Below, piece after piece: positions 43,015 through 51,550 of a DNA stretch of 64,000 nucleotides. Each line of letters begins with the position of its first letter. Positions within the stretch are counted from its first letter, which is position 1. A model generated the notes under the pieces. The model saw nothing but the letters and a program-made list of their open reading frames with translations, was not told the origin of the DNA and did not search any database. The stretch is from an uncultured Veillonellaceae bacterium (GTDB lineage: Bacteria; Bacillota; Negativicutes; Selenomonadales; Selenomonadaceae): contig OMWS01000003.1 in assembly GCA_900314825.1 (NCBI GenBank), positions 23,420-87,419 on the forward strand, given 5' to 3'. The translations under genes and the position numbers were made by a program.

Positions 43015-45822
43015 ATGAAGCGGATTGATCGGATCATGGAATTTATCCGCGAGGAGTCGGCAAAGTTTACGAAAGAAACGCTCGCTCAAAAAGAAGGGCT
43101 GGATGCGCAGGAAATTGCAGATGCGCTGAATATCTTGCGCAACAACGTGTCGAAGGAGCTCAACGAGCTCGTGCGGCAGGAGCATATCGCGAAGTTCGGC
43201 GGGCGGCCGGTGCATTATGTCGATCGGGCAGCACTCGAAAAACTGTATGATGTCGCGCTGCCGCCGGGGCCGCTCGTCTATGAGAGCTTCGCGGCATGCG
43301 ACGCGGCGCTGACGCCGGAGAAGAAGACGGTCGAGCCGTTTGACGCGCTCATCGGCGCGCACCGCAGTCTGAAGCGGCAGGTCGAGCAGGCGAAGGCGGC
43401 CATCCTCTATCCGCCGGACGGCCTGCACACGCTCATCGTCGGCCAGACGGGCGTCGGCAAGACGCTGTTCGCGCATCTCATGTTCGCCTACGGCAAGACG
43501 ATGGGACGCTTCGCGGACGACGCGCCGTTCGTGACGTTCAACTGCGCGGATTATTACAACAATCCGCAACTCCTTTTGTCTCACATTTTCGGCCATATCA
43601 AAGGCGCGTTCACGGGCGCGGATCAGGCGAAGGCCGGCCTTGTCGAGGAAGCGGACGGCGGCGTGCTGTTCCTCGATGAGATTCATCGCTTGCCGCCCGA
43701 AGGCCAGGAAATGATCTTTTATTTCATGGACACGGGCACGTACAACCGCCTCGGCGAGACGACGCGCGCGCGCAAGGCGAAAGTGCTCATCATCGGCGCG
43801 ACGACGGAAGACCCGAAGTCGGCGCTGACGAAGACGTTCGTGCGCCGCATCCCGAACATCATCGCCATCCCGACGCTCGAGTCGCGCTCGCTTGGCGAGA
43901 AGATGGACATCATCCGCATGCTGTTCACGGATGAGGCGCAGCGCGTGAAAAAACCAATCCGCATCAGCGTCGAAGCTGTCAAGAGCCTCATCGGCAGCAT
44001 CGGCACGGGCAATGTCGGCCAGCTGAAGAGCAACATCAAGCTCTTGTGTGCGCAGGCGTTCCTCAATGGCATCGACAACCCCGACTACATCGAGGTCGAT
44101 TTCCGCATGCTGCCGCAGTCCGTGAAAAACGGCCTCTTGACGCTCTCCGCAAACCGCCAGGCTTTGACGGAACTCACGAAATATCTCGCGGAGCCCATGG
44201 TCGTCGAGCCGCCTGGCCGGCGCCGCACGCAGACGGGTGACAGCGCGCAGGATCAGCAGGCGTTCAACCTGTACCGCGTCGTCGAGGACAAGGTGGAATT
44301 ATTAAAAGGCGAGGGCATCAGCGACGACCTCATCAAGCAGATCGTCGCGACGGATGTCAACGTCTACATCCGCCAGCTCTACGACAAGCGTGACAGCGTC
44401 GCGCTCTCGACGCGTGACCGCCTGCTCAAGATCGTCGACGAGCCGCTCGTCGATTTTTCCGAGCAGATTTCGCTCTACGTGCAGAAGCGACTGAACCGCA
44501 GCTACCGCGACCGCTTCCTCTACGCGTTCAGCCTGCATCTTTCCGCGTTCCTCAAGCGCATCAAGGACAAGGAAGTCATCCCGTACTCCGAGATCGCCGG
44601 CGCCATCGAGCAGGATTCGCTTTACTACCAGGTCGCGCTCGAGATCAAAGCGCGCATCGAGCGTCATTACCGCGTGACCGTGCCGCCGACGGAGGTCGAG
44701 TACATTGCGTTGCTCCTCGAATCCGCCGAAGACGACGACCTCGAAGAAAAAGTCATCATCCTCGTTGCCATGCATGGCGCGTCGACGGCGAGCTCCATGG
44801 TCGAAGTCGCGCAAAAACTTTTCAACACGCAGGATACGAACCTCATCCCCATCGACATGCCACTCGACAAGGACCCGCAGGAAATCGCGAACAATGTGCT
44901 CATGATGCTCAGGGGCATGAACTGCCGCCAGGGCGTGCTGATCCTCGCGGACATGGGCTCGCTCGTGAACCTCGGAGCCGCCATCCACGAGCAGCTGCAC
45001 ATCCCCGTGCGCACGCTCGACATGGTCTCGACGCCGCTGATCCTCGAGGCGATGCGCAAGGCCGATATCGCGGGCATGGACCTCGAGAGCATCTACGAGT
45101 CGCTGTCGAGCTTCCGCGGCTACGAGACGATCGACGTCGCCGAGAGCCGTGCGGCGGACGGACGACAGGAGGCCGTCGTGACGATCTGCTCGACGGGCAG
45201 AGGCGCGGCGGTGAAGCTCAAGTCGCTCGTCGAATCCGTGCTCAAGGAAATCGGCAAGAACATCGCCGTGATTCCCGTTGGCGTCATGAACCTCGAGACG
45301 CATCTCAAAGACATCGAGGCCGAGTACGCCATCCGCGCGACGGTCGGCATGAAGAAGCCGGACCTCCCCATCCCATTCATTCCCATCGAGGAATTTGTCG
45401 GCGGTGCCGGCGAAGACCGCCTCATCGAGCTCGTGCGCGGCAAGGCGAGCGCGCCCGCGCTGCGCGTCGAAGAAAACCAGAAGAGCGTCGTCGTGCGCAA
45501 GCTCTGCGAAGAATCGCTGACGAAGTTCCTGACATATCTCAATCCCGCGAAAATCATGGACAGCCTCATGACGTTCGACCGCACGCTCGAGCAGGAGCTC
45601 GGCAAGGAATTCTCGAAGCCCATCCGCATCCGTATCATTGTCCACTGTGGATGTGCGCTTGAACGCGCCGTAACAAGAACGCCGTTGCGTTATGAAGACG
45701 ATAAATCCACGGTTGATACACAAAAACTTGCGGCGATACAAAAAGCTGCCCAGGTGTTTGAAAATACGCTCAAACTGCAATTTGAGGCCGACGAGCTCTA
45801 TTTTATGGCAAAAATGATTTGA
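43015..45822 (+). CDS. levR: LevR-type sigma-54-dependent PTS regulator
   Basis: A 935-residue activator. An N-terminal winged helix (about residues 1-65) is followed by an AAA+ domain with Walker A GQTGVGKT (143-150), the sigma-54 contact GAFTGAD near 198, and Walker B GGVLFLDEIHRLP near 217-229. The C-terminal part contains two PTS regulation domains around a IIA-Man-like domain (VIILVAMHGASTASSMVEVA, around 579-598) and a IIB-like region (VVTICSTGRGAAVKLKSLVE). Phosphorylation of these histidines by the PTS should set activity. It lies upstream of the sigma-54 promoter and the PTS genes it probably activates. Confidence 0.9.
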   Translation: MKRIDRIMEFIREESAKFTKETLAQKEGLDAQEIADALNILRNNVSKELNELVRQEHIAKFGGRPVHYVDRAALEKLYDVALPPGPLVYESFAACDAALTPEKKTVEPFDALIGAHRSLKRQVEQAKAAILYPPDGLHTLIVGQTGVGKTLFAHLMFAYGKTMGRFADDAPFVTFNCADYYNNPQLLLSHIFGHIKGAFTGADQAKAGLVEEADGGVLFLDEIHRLPPEGQEMIFYFMDTGTYNRLGETTRARKAKVLIIGATTEDPKSALTKTFVRRIPNIIAIPTLESRSLGEKMDIIRMLFTDEAQRVKKPIRISVEAVKSLIGSIGTGNVGQLKSNIKLLCAQAFLNGIDNPDYIEVDFRMLPQSVKNGLLTLSANRQALTELTKYLAEPMVVEPPGRRRTQTGDSAQDQQAFNLYRVVEDKVELLKGEGISDDLIKQIVATDVNVYIRQLYDKRDSVALSTRDRLLKIVDEPLVDFSEQISLYVQKRLNRSYRDRFLYAFSLHLSAFLKRIKDKEVIPYSEIAGAIEQDSLYYQVALEIKARIERHYRVTVPPTEVEYIALLLESAEDDDLEEKVIILVAMHGASTASSMVEVAQKLFNTQDTNLIPIDMPLDKDPQEIANNVLMMLRGMNCRQGVLILADMGSLVNLGAAIHEQLHIPVRTLDMVSTPLILEAMRKADIAGMDLESIYESLSSFRGYETIDVAESRAADGRQEAVVTICSTGRGAAVKLKSLVESVLKEIGKNIAVIPVGVMNLETHLKDIEAEYAIRATVGMKKPDLPIPFIPIEEFVGGAGEDRLIELVRGKASAPALRVEENQKSVVVRKLCEESLTKFLTYLNPAKIMDSLMTFDRTLEQELGKEFSKPIRIRIIVHCGCALERAVTRTPLRYEDDKSTVDTQKLAAIQKAAQVFENTLKLQFEADELYFMAKMI

Positions 45823-45857
45823 AATAAGAACACGAAAAACAGAATTGAGCCCAAATA

Positions 45858-45900
45858 AAAATACACTTTCTCGTACTGCCGACGCGAAAGTGTATTTTTA
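45858..45900 (+). terminator. Intrinsic terminator after levR
   Basis: A 14-bp perfect stem, AAAAATACACTTTC/GAAAGTGTATTTTT, with a 15-base loop and further T-rich sequence. Confidence 0.88.
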
Positions 45901-45931
45901 TTTTCTATCGTTTTCGCCTTCAAGGAAAATT

Positions 45932-46082
45932 CAGTATCATTTTACGTCGTTAGTGTATCAATATTTGTGAAAACAGTATCATGAAAACTTTCTGGAAAAT
46001 TTTTTGCGAAAAAATGTTCCGAAAATGGCATGAGTTTCCGCGGTTCCACATTTGTTTCAGGAATAATGTATGCTTGATACAC
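45932..46082 (+). promoter_or_regulatory. Probable upstream activating sites for LevR
   Basis: Four copies of a GTATCA-based motif: CAGTATCAT (45932), GTGTATCAA (45953), CAGTATCAT (45974) and, inverted, CTTGATACAC (46073-46082). They lie 10-155 bases upstream of the sigma-54 promoter, the usual place for an enhancer-binding protein. Confidence 0.55.
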
Positions 46083-46086
46083 AAAG

Positions 46087-46103
46087 TTGGCACGCTGCTT
46101 GCA
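46087..46103 (+). promoter_or_regulatory. Sigma-54 promoter of the mannose-family PTS operon
   Basis: TTGGCACG, four bases, TTGCA: the -24/-12 consensus with GG and GC in place, about 50 bases upstream of the IIA start. It directly matches the LevR-type activator encoded upstream. Confidence 0.88.
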
Positions 46104-46155
46104 ATATATAAGGGTGTCATCAAAAAGAGTCGAAGAACTCAAAGGAGGTAACAAG

Positions 46156-46587
46156 ATGTTTGGTATCATTGTTGGCACGCATGGCATCTTCGCAAAGGAG
46201 CTCGTGAAGTCCTGCGAGATGATCTGCGGCGAGCAGAAGAACGTCCGTGCGGTCACGCTCGTCCCGGGCGAGGGTCCCGATGACGTCGTGAAGAAGTATG
46301 AGGCTGCGATCAAGGAGCTCGATTGCGATGGCGGCGTGCTGTTCCTGAACGACCTGTTCGGCGGCAGCCCGTACAACGCCGCGTGCCGTCTTGTCATGAC
46401 GAACGAGAAGTACGGCATCGTGACGGGCGTGAACCTGCCGATGCTCATCGAGATGACGAGCGCACAGCTCATCGATGATGGCTCGGATATCAAGACGCTC
46501 ATGGAAAAGGCAGTGGAAGCTGGCAAGAATGGCACGCAGACGTTCCATTCCAGCCAGATCTCGGATGATGAAGAGGAGGATCTCTAA
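46156..46587 (+). CDS. PTS mannose-family IIA component
   Basis: A 143-residue IIA-Man domain. The phosphorylated histidine is His9 in MFGIIVGTHGIFAKEL. GGVLFLNDLFGGSPYNAACR (about residues 57-76), with the DLFGGSP core, is the family signature. The acidic C-terminal tail (SDDEEEDL) is an extra. It takes phosphate from HPr and gives it to IIB. The start at 46156 follows AAAGGAGG. The stop and the IIB start overlap by one base. The transported sugar (mannose, fructose, sorbose or GalNAc class) is not decided. Confidence 0.93.
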   Translation: MFGIIVGTHGIFAKELVKSCEMICGEQKNVRAVTLVPGEGPDDVVKKYEAAIKELDCDGGVLFLNDLFGGSPYNAACRLVMTNEKYGIVTGVNLPMLIEMTSAQLIDDGSDIKTLMEKAVEAGKNGTQTFHSSQISDDEEEDL

Positions 46588-47069
46588 TGAACATTGTATT
46601 GGCACGTATCGATGACCGTCTCATCCATGGCCAGGTCGCCACGGTCTGGTCGAAAGCAACGAATTGCCAGCGCATCATCGTCTGCGATGACGATGTCGCG
46701 AATGACAAGATCCGCGCAACGCTCCTGAAGCAGGTCGCACCGGCCGGCATGAAGAGCCATGTCGTCACGCTCGACAAGGCGATCCGCGTTTACAACAACC
46801 CGAAGTACGAGAACGAGCGCTGCCTGCTCCTCTTCACGAAGCCGGCGAGCGTCCTGTATCTCGTCGAGCACGGCGTGGACATCAAGAGCGTCAACATCGG
46901 CGGCATGAGCTTCCATGAGGGCAAGACGCAGGTCTCCTCCGCTGTCTCCGTCGACGCGGAAGACATCGAAGCTTTCAACAAGCTGCATGAAAAAGGCATC
47001 GAGCTCGAAGTCCGCAAAGTCGATACGGACAAGAAGCAGGATATGATGGAGCTGCTCAAGAAAGCATAA
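46587..47069 (+). CDS. PTS mannose-family IIB component
   Basis: A 160-residue IIB of normal length. The phosphorylated His14 lies in ARIDDRLIHGQVATVWSKA, the invariant DRLIHGQ signature. VNIGGMSFHEGKTQVSSAVS (about residues 109-128) is the second conserved block. It passes phosphate from IIA to the sugar in the IIC-IID channel. GAGGAGG precedes the ATG. A 93-base gap with a GC-rich hairpin lies before IIC. It is complete, unlike the following gene. Confidence 0.93.
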   Translation: MNIVLARIDDRLIHGQVATVWSKATNCQRIIVCDDDVANDKIRATLLKQVAPAGMKSHVVTLDKAIRVYNNPKYENERCLLLFTKPASVLYLVEHGVDIKSVNIGGMSFHEGKTQVSSAVSVDAEDIEAFNKLHEKGIELEVRKVDTDKKQDMMELLKKA

Positions 47070-47090
47070 AGAAGCAGCCCTTATGGATAT

Positions 47091-47121
47091 GCGGGCGGCC
47101 CGGAGGGCCCCGGGCGTCCGC
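47091..47121 (+). other. GC-rich intercistronic hairpin
   Basis: GCGGGCGGCCCGG can pair imperfectly with CCCGGGCGTCCGC. It has no T run and lies between IIB and IIC, so it probably acts on mRNA stability or relative expression. Confidence 0.45.
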
Positions 47122-47162
47122 AGGGGGAATCTTACCAGATACTTTTTTGGAGGGAAAAAATC

Positions 47163-47852
47163 ATGGAACTTAGCGGTATCCAAATCATCCTCATCTTTAT
47201 CGTGTCGGCCGTCGCCGGCATGGGCTCCGTGCTTGACGAGCTGCAGACGCATCGCCCGCTCATCGCTTGCACGGTCACCGGTCTTATTCTTGGCGATATG
47301 ACGACGGGCATCATCATCGGCGGCACGCTCGAAATGATCGCGCTCGGCTGGATGAACATCGGCGCTGCCATGGCGCCTGACGCAGCGCTTGCGTCCGTCA
47401 TCTCCACCATCCTCGTCATCGCCGGCCATCAGGACATCGCCGCTGGTATCGCCATCGCGATGCCGCTCGCCGCTGCCGGCCAGGTGCTCACGATCCTCTG
47501 CCGTACGCTGACGGTCGTGTTCCAGCATTGGGCGGACGGTTTCGCTGAAAAAGGCGAGCTCCGCGGCATCGACCTCTGCCACCTCGGCGCTCTGGGGATC
47601 CAGGCACTCCGCGTTTCCGTTCCGTCCACGCTCGTCGCGATGTACATCGGCACGGGTGCTGTCCAGTCCATGCTCGACGCGATTCCGCAGGTCGTCACGG
47701 GCGGCCTCCAGGTCGCTGGCGGCTTCATCGTCGTCGTAGGTTATGCGATGGTCATCAACATGATGGGCGCGAAATACCTCATGCCGTTCTTCGAAATATG
47801 CAGCAGTCGCGGCAGCTCCGGCAGCAGCGGCAGGCGGCTCCTCGGATGCTGA
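47163..47852 (+). CDS. PTS mannose-family IIC component, frameshifted near the C-terminus
   Basis: The first 210 residues are a normal IIC (ManY-like): IIGGTLEMIALGWMNIGAAM, AGIAIAMPLAAAGQVLTI and the helix ending YAMVINMMGAKYLMPFF. After MPFF the frame runs into EICSSRGSSGS and stops at 47852. In the next frame, from 47794, the DNA encodes KYAAVAAAPAAAAGG followed by an acidic DADDDLDDELD tail ending at 47880, clearly the original C-terminus. So a segment, probably around 30-40 codons with the last membrane helix, is missing and not a multiple of three. It may be a real mutation or an assembly error. Confidence 0.85.
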   Translation: MELSGIQIILIFIVSAVAGMGSVLDELQTHRPLIACTVTGLILGDMTTGIIIGGTLEMIALGWMNIGAAMAPDAALASVISTILVIAGHQDIAAGIAIAMPLAAAGQVLTILCRTLTVVFQHWADGFAEKGELRGIDLCHLGALGIQALRVSVPSTLVAMYIGTGAVQSMLDAIPQVVTGGLQVAGGFIVVVGYAMVINMMGAKYLMPFFEICSSRGSSGSSGRRLLGC

Positions 47853-47901
47853 CGACGATCTCGACGACGAACTCGACTGATAGGGCAGGAGGTATAACAT
47901 C

Positions 47902-48726
47902 ATGGAAAAGAAACTGACGTCAAGCGATTTTTTCTGGGCGTTCGTCCGCTCGAACTTCCTGCAGGGCTCCTGGAACATGGAACGTATGCAGGCCCTCGGA
48001 TATGCATTCGGCATGGTGCCGATCCTGCGCCGTCTCTATGAAGGCGAGGAACTCAAGAAGGCCATGAAGCGCCATCTCGAGTTCTACAACACGCAGCCGT
48101 TCGTCACGGCTCCGATCATCGGCATCACGGCGGCCATGGAAGAGAAGCGCGCGAATGGCGCGGACATCCCGGACGGCGTCATCAACGGCATCAAGGTCGG
48201 CATGATGGGCCCTCTGGCCGGCGTCGGCGACCCGATTTTCTGGGGCACGCTCCGTCCGATCACGGCTGCTCTCGGCGCATCGTTCGCCATCTCCGGCAGT
48301 ATCCTCGGCCCGATCATCTTCTTCGTGCTGTTTAACGCGATCCGCCTCTGGGTCCGCTACTACGGCATCAAGTACGGCTATACGAAAGGCACGGACATCG
48401 TGCAGGATGTCGCCGGCAACAAGCTTCAGAAGATCACGGAAGGTGCTTCCATCCTCGGCCTGTTCGTCATGGGCGCCCTCGTCAACAAATGGACGAGCGT
48501 CAACATCCCGGTCGTCGTCTCGACCATCACGAACGCCAAAGGCGAAGTCGTCGTCACGACGGTGCAGACGATCCTCGACCAGCTCATGCCTGGCCTCGTC
48601 CCTCTCCTGATGACGTTCGCCTGCATGTCGCTCATGAAGCGCAAGGTCAACGCGATCTGGATCATCTTCGGCCTCTTCGCGCTCGGCATCGTCTGCTATG
48701 GCCTCGGCATCATGAATGTGAAATAA
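47902..48726 (+). CDS. PTS mannose-family IID component
   Basis: A 274-residue IID of normal length. It has the N-terminal LTSSDFFWAFVRSNFLQGSW and ERMQALGYAFGMVPILRRLY, then HLEFYNTQPFVTAPIIGITA and MMGPLAGVGDPIFWGTLRPI, all standard ManZ blocks. A C-terminal membrane helix (IWIIFGLFALGIVCYGLGIM) ends the protein. It forms the sugar channel with IIC. GCAGGAGG precedes the ATG, and 21 bases separate it from the acidic end of the original IIC. A terminator follows. Confidence 0.94.
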   Translation: MEKKLTSSDFFWAFVRSNFLQGSWNMERMQALGYAFGMVPILRRLYEGEELKKAMKRHLEFYNTQPFVTAPIIGITAAMEEKRANGADIPDGVINGIKVGMMGPLAGVGDPIFWGTLRPITAALGASFAISGSILGPIIFFVLFNAIRLWVRYYGIKYGYTKGTDIVQDVAGNKLQKITEGASILGLFVMGALVNKWTSVNIPVVVSTITNAKGEVVVTTVQTILDQLMPGLVPLLMTFACMSLMKRKVNAIWIIFGLFALGIVCYGLGIMNVK

Positions 48727-48763
48727 GCCAGGATACCAAACAAAAAGCTTTCCATACCTCTAT

Positions 48764-48793
48764 GAAAATGGCCGCCTATGGGCGGCCGTTTTC
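48764..48793 (+). terminator. Intrinsic terminator after the PTS operon
   Basis: GAAAATGGCCGCC/GGCGGCCGTTTTC stem (one G-T pair) with a TATG loop and a short T run inside the 3' arm. Confidence 0.7.
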
Positions 48794-48828
48794 GTGTCCA
48801 AAGCAGGAACAAAGTGCACGATTTTCCC

Positions 48829-48857
48829 TTTACAACCTCTCGAAAATTCATTACAAT
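48829..48857 (+). promoter_or_regulatory. Promoter of pfkA
   Basis: TTTACA, a 17-base spacer and TACAAT, about 65 bases before the pfkA start. Confidence 0.65.
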
Positions 48858-48923
48858 AAAGATGAGCTATGTGCAGATAATTGGAGGGGCAACCCGACTC
48901 GATACAGCAGGGGAGATGCGAAC

Positions 48924-49889
48924 ATGATCAAGAATGCAATTGCCATCATGACGTCTGGCGGAGACAGCCCGGGCATGAACGCGGCAGCGCGCGCTGTCGT
49001 GCGCACGGCCATTTATGAGGGCATCAAGGTCTTCGGCATCCATGACGGCTATGACGGCATGCTGAAGGACGACATCGTCGAGCTCACGGGCCGCAGCGTC
49101 AGCGACATCGTGCAGCGCGGCGGCACGTTCCTCGGCACGGCGCGCTGCCCGGAATTCAAGACGCCGGAAGGCCGCCACAAGGGCTATGAAAACCTCAAGA
49201 AGCACGGCATCGAGGGCCTCGTCATCATCGGCGGCGACGGCAGCCTCACGGGCGGCTCGATGCTGTCGAAAGAGACGGGCATCCCCATTGTCGGCCTCCC
49301 CGGCACGATCGACAATGATGTCTGGGGCACGGACTACACGATCGGCTGCGACACGGCGGCGAATACGATTGTCGACGCGCTGAACAAGCTGCGTGACACG
49401 GCCTCGGCGCATCGCCGCATCATGGTCGTCGAAGTCATGGGCCACACGTCCGGCTGGCTCGCCATGATGTCGGGCATCGCGGGCGGCGCGGAGTACGTGC
49501 TCGTGCCGGAGGTCAAGTATGACCTCGAGCAGATGTGCGAAGACATCAAGGCGCAGTACCAGGGCGGCAAGCGCTATTGCCTCATCGTCATCGCCGAAGG
49601 CGCGGGTGACGGCATGGGCCTCGGCAAGATCATCGAAGAGCGCACGGGCATCGACACGCGCGTCTCCGTGCTCGGACATATCCAGCGCGGCGGCTCGCCG
49701 ACGGTCGAAGACCGCATGAAGGCGTCCATGCTCGGCGAAAAAGCAGCGCTCGCAATCATTTCGGGCGCGTCGGATGTCGTGTTCGGCTTCGAGCAGGGCA
49801 AGGTCGTCTCGATCAACCTCTTTGACTCGGTCAACAACACGAAGACACTCGACCCGGAACTCGCCCGCCTCGCACGCGTGCTGGCATAA
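48924..49889 (+). CDS. pfkA: ATP-dependent 6-phosphofructokinase
   Basis: A 321-residue kinase, the short bacterial PfkA length. The ATP/Mg site is IAIMTSGGDSPGMNAAARAV at the N-terminus. IIGGDGSLTGG carries the Gly that marks ATP rather than pyrophosphate use. The catalytic Asp is in LPGTIDNDVWGTDYTIGCDT, and LGHIQRGGSPT forms the sugar/effector site. It phosphorylates fructose-6-phosphate in glycolysis. The start at 48924 follows GGGGAG. It has its own promoter and terminator, just downstream of a sugar PTS. Confidence 0.95.
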   Translation: MIKNAIAIMTSGGDSPGMNAAARAVVRTAIYEGIKVFGIHDGYDGMLKDDIVELTGRSVSDIVQRGGTFLGTARCPEFKTPEGRHKGYENLKKHGIEGLVIIGGDGSLTGGSMLSKETGIPIVGLPGTIDNDVWGTDYTIGCDTAANTIVDALNKLRDTASAHRRIMVVEVMGHTSGWLAMMSGIAGGAEYVLVPEVKYDLEQMCEDIKAQYQGGKRYCLIVIAEGAGDGMGLGKIIEERTGIDTRVSVLGHIQRGGSPTVEDRMKASMLGEKAALAIISGASDVVFGFEQGKVVSINLFDSVNNTKTLDPELARLARVLA

Positions 49890-49901
49890 GAAGCAAATTC
49901 G

Positions 49902-49936
49902 AAAGCTCCTCCTCACTTGTGGGGGAGCTTTTTGTT
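49902..49936 (+). terminator. Intrinsic terminator after pfkA
   Basis: AAAGCTCC.../GGGAGCTTT stem with a T-rich tail (TTTTTGTTATTTTT). Confidence 0.82.
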
Positions 49937-49964
49937 ATTTTTCAAGTTTTCATGAGAAAAACTA

Positions 49965-49993
49965 TTGACATGGCCGGCCGTATCTGGGAAAAT
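49965..49993 (+). promoter_or_regulatory. Possible promoter of the first GGDEF gene
   Basis: A perfect TTGACA and, 17 bases later, a weak -10 (GAAAAT), about 40 bases before the ATG. Confidence 0.4.
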
Positions 49994-50029
49994 ACACCCA
50001 GTTGTCTTTGAAGCTAGGAGGCGAAATGC

Positions 50030-51277
50030 ATGGGAACGATGATGATGAACATTCCTGCCGCGCAGCAGGTCGTGGCGACGTTTGTCTCGGATCTGCCGTT
50101 CGTGATCGCGCTCCCCGTCGCTTTCATGCTGCTCGCGATCCTGCTCGTCTATGTGAGCCGCGCGTCGGAGGCGCGGCGGCTGTATGTCGCGCTGCTGCAA
50201 TATCTCGTCGTGTTCATGGCGTGGACGACGGCGGACTCGAATATCATGCACGAGTGGTACACGAATGCGGCGTTCTGGCATCATGCGTCGCTCGCGATGC
50301 TCTTCCTCATCCCGGTCTCGGGCAATTACGTCGGCTATGTGGCGCTCGAGCCGCCAAGGCGGAGCGGCGTGCGCTGGATCCTCGCGATCAATGTGCTGAC
50401 GTTCCTCTTTGCGACGGTCAGCGAAGCGCTCGGGCTCGGCGGCTATGCGGCGGCCATGCCGCTTCTCTACGGCACGCTGCCGTTTTTCGAAGGCTATGTG
50501 TTTTATGAGCTCTGGCAGTCGGCGCGGCGCGGCAACCGGCAGAGCTGGTCGATGCTGATCCCGTTTGTGCTCGTGACGGTGCTCGGCGTCATTGACGGCG
50601 TGAATACGGCCGTGCATTTCACGTCACAGCCGATGCATTTCATGCCGTTCGGCGTGTTCAGCTTCTTCATCGTCGTGCTGCAGTTTTTGCAAGATCAGCT
50701 CTTGCGCGAGCACAAGCTCGAGAACCAGACGGCGCATCTCGCGTATCAGGCGGCCATCGCCCAGGAGCGTGCGGAGATCGACGTGCTGACGGGGTGCCGC
50801 AACCGCTTGAGCTATGAGATGACGATCCGCGAGGCCATCGCCGCGGCGCGGCAGAGTGGCCGGCCGCTGTCGTTCCTCATGTTCGATATCGATCATTTCA
50901 AAAACTACAATGATACGTACGGCCACGAGGCCGGCGACGAAGTGCTGCGCAAATTCTCCGGCGTCGTGCGGCAGATGCTCGACAAGGCGAAGCCATTTTT
51001 CCGCTGGGGCGGCGAGGAGTTCATCGTGATCTGCGGCGGCTGCGATCTCGATGAGGCCGCCGTGCTCGGCAATGCGATCCGTCAAAGCGTCGGCAAGAAC
51101 GTCGTCGTCCGCGGCCAGCACGTGACAGTCAGCATCGGAGCGAGCACGTGGCACGGCAGCTTCGACACGGCGGAGCAGTTCTTCCAGCGCGCCGACGCCG
51201 CGCTCTACACGGCAAAAGGCGACGGGCGCAACTGCCTGCGGGTCGAAGTGCCGGCAGCCGTCGCCATGAATACTTGA
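50030..51277 (+). CDS. Membrane diguanylate cyclase (GGDEF)
   Basis: A 415-residue protein. The N-terminal half has about seven hydrophobic helices (residues about 20-225) and no large extracytoplasmic domain. The C-terminal GGDEF domain (about 245-405) has DVLTGCRNRLSYE, FLMFDIDHFKNYNDTYGHEA with metal Asp residues, and the active-site RWGGEEF. The RxxD product-inhibition site five residues before it is missing. It makes cyclic di-GMP. A paralogue with an added sensor domain lies downstream, past a repeat. The signal sensed is unknown. AGGAGG precedes ATG 50030. Confidence 0.9.
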   Translation: MGTMMMNIPAAQQVVATFVSDLPFVIALPVAFMLLAILLVYVSRASEARRLYVALLQYLVVFMAWTTADSNIMHEWYTNAAFWHHASLAMLFLIPVSGNYVGYVALEPPRRSGVRWILAINVLTFLFATVSEALGLGGYAAAMPLLYGTLPFFEGYVFYELWQSARRGNRQSWSMLIPFVLVTVLGVIDGVNTAVHFTSQPMHFMPFGVFSFFIVVLQFLQDQLLREHKLENQTAHLAYQAAIAQERAEIDVLTGCRNRLSYEMTIREAIAAARQSGRPLSFLMFDIDHFKNYNDTYGHEAGDEVLRKFSGVVRQMLDKAKPFFRWGGEEFIVICGGCDLDEAAVLGNAIRQSVGKNVVVRGQHVTVSIGASTWHGSFDTAEQFFQRADAALYTAKGDGRNCLRVEVPAAVAMNT

Positions 51278-51290
51278 TTTGATTCTATCG

Positions 51291-51535
51291 ATTGCAATCG
51301 TGACGAATACAGCAGCCTTCCCCTCAGGGGAAGGGGGACCGCGAAGCGGTGGAAAGGGTACTTGGGTGCGATAGCCAAGCGAGATTCTCGTAATTCCGAA
51401 GCATTTCATACTAGGATATGCTTCGAAACATATTACGTATTGTTTGGCATTCGCACCCTTGTACCCTCTCCGCCTCGCTGACGCTCGGCACCTCTCCCAG
51501 AGGGAGAGGCTGCTATATAAGTGACGTTTTGCAAT
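51291..51535. repeat. Palindromic intergenic repeat, family C, copy 2
   Basis: About 245 bp bounded by ATTGCAATCG...CAGCAGCC and GGCTGCT...ACGTTTTGCAAT, and very similar to the copy at 22239-22480. It fills the gap between the two GGDEF genes, and its right end is 10-15 bases before the ribosome site of the second. Confidence 0.82.
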
Positions 51536-51550
51536 CTGGAGGTACACTCC

